Shown here: positions 5,160 to 7,139 of the stretch, piece after piece
How the letters are laid out: every line of letters begins with the position of its first letter
Numbering within the stretch: the stretch's first letter is position 1
Source: an uncultured Oscillospiraceae bacterium
Lineage (GTDB): Bacteria > Bacillota > Clostridia > Oscillospirales > Oscillospiraceae
Reading direction: 5' to 3'
Assembly: GCA_947627085.1 (NCBI GenBank)
Contig: CANQUO010000111.1
Coordinates: forward strand, 1 to 7,139
Length of the DNA stretch: 7,139 nucleotides
Translations under genes and position numbers: made by a program
The notes under the pieces: generated by a model
Seen by the model: only the letters and a program-made list of their open reading frames with translations
Told to the model about the DNA's origin: nothing
The model's database searches: none

Positions 5160-5795
5160 ATGAAACTCATACTTTTAGGAGCCCCCGGGGCCGGAAAGGG
5201 CACCCAGGCGGACATAATCTCCCGCAAGCTTGAAATTCCCACCATTTCCACAGGCAACATCCTGCGGGCGGCTGTCCGGGAGGGCACGCCCGTGGGACTG
5301 CGCGCCAAGGCCATAATCGAGGCCGGCCAGCTCGTGCCCGACGATGTCATAATCGGCATCGTGGCCGAACGTGTGGCGAAGGACGACTGCAAAAGGGGCT
5401 ACATCCTTGACGGTGTGCCCCGCACCGTCGCTCAGGCCGACGCCCTTGAGGCCAACGGCATAGAGGTGGACACCGCCTTGTGCATCCACGTCCCCGACGA
5501 GGTGATAACAAAGCGCATGTCCGGCAGGCGCACCTGCAGTGTGTGCTCCGCCACCTATCATGTGGAGAGCAATCCCCCCAAGGTGGAGGGCGTCTGCGAC
5601 GCCTGCGGCGGCAAGCTCACCGTTCGAAAGGACGACCTGCCCGAGACGGTACAGAGCCGCCTCAATGTGTACCACGCCCAGACCGAGCCGCTCCTGGACT
5701 ACTACAAGTCCCGTGGCAAGCTGGTCACCGTGGTGGGGGAGGACACCATAGAGGCCACCTCCCAAAAAGTGTTCAAGGCCCTGGGGATAGACTGA
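5160..5795 (+). CDS. adk: Adenylate kinase, zinc-lid type
   Basis: Adenylate kinase interconverts ATP + AMP and 2 ADP in the cytoplasm. The 211-residue product has the P-loop GAPGAGKGT (7-15), the AMP-binding segment STGNILR (30-36) and a long LID domain with four zinc ligands, Cys126/Cys129 and Cys146/Cys149, as in many Gram-positive enzymes. The signature around residues 81-92 reads YILDGVPRTVAQ. The family nearly always has Phe (sometimes Tyr or Ile) where this enzyme has Val86; the Asp and Arg88 are kept, so activity is expected. AAGGAG (5148-5153) precedes ATG 5160. The stop is two bases from the map start. Confidence 0.97.
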   Translation: MKLILLGAPGAGKGTQADIISRKLEIPTISTGNILRAAVREGTPVGLRAKAIIEAGQLVPDDVIIGIVAERVAKDDCKRGYILDGVPRTVAQADALEANGIEVDTALCIHVPDEVITKRMSGRRTCSVCSATYHVESNPPKVEGVCDACGGKLTVRKDDLPETVQSRLNVYHAQTEPLLDYYKSRGKLVTVVGEDTIEATSQKVFKALGID

Positions 5796-5797
5796 GT

Positions 5798-6559
5798 ATG
5801 ATACGTATAAAGTCCCCCCGGGAAATTGAGAAGATGCGCCTGGCAGGACGAATTGCCGCGGCTGCCCGCGAACTTGCGGGAAAAATGGCGGTCCCCGGCG
5901 CAACAACCCAAGAGATAGACAAAGCGGTAGAGGCATTTATAAGATCAAAGCACGCGTACCCCACCTTCCTCGGGTACAACGACTACCCGGCCAGCGTGTG
6001 CATCTCGGTGAACGAGGTGGTCATACACGGCATCCCGGGCAAGTACGTCATAAAGGACGGCGATATCGTCAGCATCGACGTGGGCGCCACCTTTGACGGG
6101 TTCGTTGGGGACTGCGCGGCGACCTTCATCGCGGGAAACGCGAAGGACGATGAGGCGAAAAGGCTCCTGTCGGTCACTAGGCAGAGCTTTTACGAGGGCA
6201 TAAAATACGCCCGTCCGGGTTGCCGGATATCCGACATCGGCCACGCGGTCCAGGAATACGTGGAGGTCAACGGTTTTTCGGTCATCCGCGACTATGTGGG
6301 ACACGGCGTGGGCGCCGTGATGCACGAGGAGCCCGAGATACCCAACTACGGCAAGACCGGCCACGGGGCCAGGATCGTGCGGGGCATGACGCTGGCCGTG
6401 GAGCCCATGGTCGCCGCCGGCGATTGGGCGGTCCGCACGCTTCGTGACGGCTGGACCGTGGTCACCAGGGACGGCTCAATGGCGGCCCACTATGAAAATT
6501 CCATCCTTGTTACCGACGGCGAGCCCGAGATACTAACGGTTCCCGAGCCGGAGGTGTGA
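5798..6559 (+). CDS. map: Type I methionine aminopeptidase
   Basis: Map removes the N-terminal methionine from new proteins in the cytoplasm when the second residue is small. The 253-residue product has the pita-bread fold with all metal ligands in place: Asp94 (SIDVG), Asp105 (FVGDCA), His169 (YVGHG), Glu202 (VEPM) and Glu233 (HYEN), plus the substrate-site His77 (VIHGIP). It lacks the N-terminal zinc-finger extension of some MetAPs. ATG 5798 gives the standard start MIRIKSPREIEKMRLAG. Only a weak GGGGA (5783-5787) precedes it, and the adk stop is two bases away, so translation is probably coupled to adk. The frame stays open upstream within adk, but that part is not Map-like. Confidence 0.97.
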   Translation: MIRIKSPREIEKMRLAGRIAAAARELAGKMAVPGATTQEIDKAVEAFIRSKHAYPTFLGYNDYPASVCISVNEVVIHGIPGKYVIKDGDIVSIDVGATFDGFVGDCAATFIAGNAKDDEAKRLLSVTRQSFYEGIKYARPGCRISDIGHAVQEYVEVNGFSVIRDYVGHGVGAVMHEEPEIPNYGKTGHGARIVRGMTLAVEPMVAAGDWAVRTLRDGWTVVTRDGSMAAHYENSILVTDGEPEILTVPEPEV

Positions 6560-6560
6560 G

Positions 6561-6851
6561 ATGGACATTCAGAAGGCGGACGTGGTCCGGTCCCTCCGGG
6601 GCCGGGACGCGGGGAAGCTTTTCTTCGTCCTGGAGAGCGACGGGCTATACGCCCTGATCGCCGACGGGAAGGGCAGAAGGCTTGAAAAGCCGAAAAGGAA
6701 GAAGCTGAAGCACCTTCAATTTGTGGAGCGGTCGGACGATCGTACCGACATGAAGCTCCGCTCGGGCGAAAAGGTGACCAACAGCGAATTGAGACGTGCC
6801 CTCGCCGGCAAGGCGGGGGAGGAAGAAAAAGGAGGTATGCACATTGGCTAA
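6561..6851 (+). CDS. KOW-domain RNA-binding-like protein (L14e/L6e/L27e type)
   Basis: The 96-residue protein is recognisable as the small KOW-domain protein usually found between map and infA in Clostridia and some other Bacillota, related to the eukaryotic/archaeal L14e-L6e-L27e group. The N-terminal half (about residues 5-35, ADVVRSLRGRDAGKLFFVL) fits a KOW beta-barrel. It is followed by a basic patch (KPKRKKLKHLQFV, about 44-56), suggesting RNA contact, and a charged, probably flexible C-terminus. Its role is not known to me; ribosome or RNA association is inferred from domain and neighbours. The start lies one base after the map stop, with GGAGG at 6550-6554 inside map. The last eight bases overlap infA. 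Confidence 0.85.
   Translation: MDIQKADVVRSLRGRDAGKLFFVLESDGLYALIADGKGRRLEKPKRKKLKHLQFVERSDDRTDMKLRSGEKVTNSELRRALAGKAGEEEKGGMHIG
6831..6835 (+). promoter_or_regulatory. infA ribosome binding site selecting a TTG start
   Basis: GGAGG after an A-run lies eight bases before TTG 6844. The nearer ATG at 6837 is out of frame for infA (in frame with the KOW gene) and only one base from the site, so TTG is the start. Confidence 0.75.
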
Positions 6852-7062
6852 AGATGATGTGATCGAGCTCGAAGGTACCGTTGTGGAGTCATTGCCCAAC
6901 ACCATGTTCAATGTGGATATCGGAAACGGCCACATTATACTGGCGCATATCTCCGGAAAGCTTCGTATGAACTTCATCAGGATACTCCCCGGGGACAAGG
7001 TCACGGTGCAGATGTCGCCCTACGACCTGACCCGCGGCAGGATAACCTGGCGTACAAAGTAA
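6844..7062 (+). CDS. infA: Translation initiation factor IF-1
   Basis: IF-1 binds the A site of the 30S subunit during initiation and aids IF-2 and IF-3. Starting at TTG 6844 gives exactly 72 residues, the standard length, beginning (M)AKDDVIELEGTVVESLPN and ending YDLTRGRITWRTK; the whole chain is a single OB fold. No in-frame ATG lies near the expected N-terminus, so the TTG start is well supported by the family length and by GGAGG at 6831-6835. The gene overlaps the KOW gene by eight bases. A rare start codon combined with overlap may lower or couple IF-1 synthesis. Confidence 0.96.
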   Translation: MAKDDVIELEGTVVESLPNTMFNVDIGNGHIILAHISGKLRMNFIRILPGDKVTVQMSPYDLTRGRITWRTK

Positions 7063-7095
7063 AACATATTCCCGCGAAATGAAAGGAAGGTATAT

Positions 7096-7139
7096 ATGAA
7101 AGTCAGACCTTCAGTAAAGCCCATGTGCGAGAAGTGCAA
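7096..7139 (+). CDS. rpmJ: 50S ribosomal protein L36 (bL36), 5' end only
   Basis: Fourteen complete codons of L36 are visible before the window ends: MKVRPSVKPMCEKC. This is the N-terminus of the zinc-ribbon (C+) form, and the first CxxC ligand pair is intact. AAAGGAAGG just upstream acts as the ribosome binding site. It follows infA after 33 bases, the usual order before rpsM and rpsK in Bacillota. Confidence 0.95.
   Translation, partial: MKVRPSVKPMCEKC

Noticed and set aside
5480..5797. Upstream extension of the map frame inside adk
   Set aside because: The translated extension is the +2 shadow of adk; Map homologues begin at the MIRIKSPREIE start at 5798.
5175..5936. Long minus-strand open frame opposite adk and map
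   Set aside because: It runs across two unmistakable + strand genes and has no recognisable protein features. Open antisense frames are expected in GC-rich coding DNA with strong third-position bias. The same applies to the other minus-strand frames.
6796..6843. Longer infA start at ATG 6796
   Set aside because: It would add 16 residues not found in IF-1, lies within the KOW gene, and the strong ribosome binding site at 6831 points to TTG 6844.

Overview
The window is a piece of the S10-spc ribosomal protein supercluster. Every gene is on the + strand, in the order: end of rplX (L24), rplE (L5), rpsN type Z (S14), rpsH (S8), rplF (L6), rplR (L18), rpsE (S5), rpmD (L30), rplO (L15), secY, adk, map, a small KOW-domain gene, infA (IF1), start of rpmJ (L36). 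The order secY-adk-map-KOW gene-infA-rpmJ, the zinc-ribbon S14, the Cys4 zinc lid in adenylate kinase and the strong AGGAGG ribosome binding sites point to a Bacillota/Clostridia genome. The high GC content and the type of GC-rich hairpin repeats suggest an Oscillospiraceae-like gut clostridium. That last placement is an inference.

Layout: 1-948 is compact (L24 tail, L5, S14). 949-1318 is a 370-base gap between S14 and S8, where most relatives have a few tens of bases. 1319-7139 is compact again, with genes 1 to about 33 bases apart, stop codons next to start codons, and one 8-base overlap (KOW gene/infA). I see no convincing promoter or terminator, so the genes probably belong to one long transcript.

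The S14-S8 gap is the non-routine part. Its first two thirds hold repeats: a 27-base exact direct repeat whose left copy contains the last codons and stop of rpsN, an 80-base imperfect palindrome between the copies, a short hairpin, and two tandem 47-base double-hairpin units that differ only in their loops. Its last third (about 1200-1318) looks like an RNA leader. A bulged hairpin at 1216-1261 reproduces, position by position, the core of the S8-binding site in 16S rRNA helix 21. It is followed by a second hairpin with a GUGA tetraloop and then the rpsH ribosome binding site. I infer an S8 autoregulatory site directly in front of rpsH, unlike E. coli, where the S8 site lies at rplE.

The genes work together: the r-proteins build both subunits, SecY forms the membrane export channel, Adk balances adenine nucleotides, Map removes initiator methionine and IF1 acts in initiation. 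The KOW protein is a conserved neighbour of unknown function.
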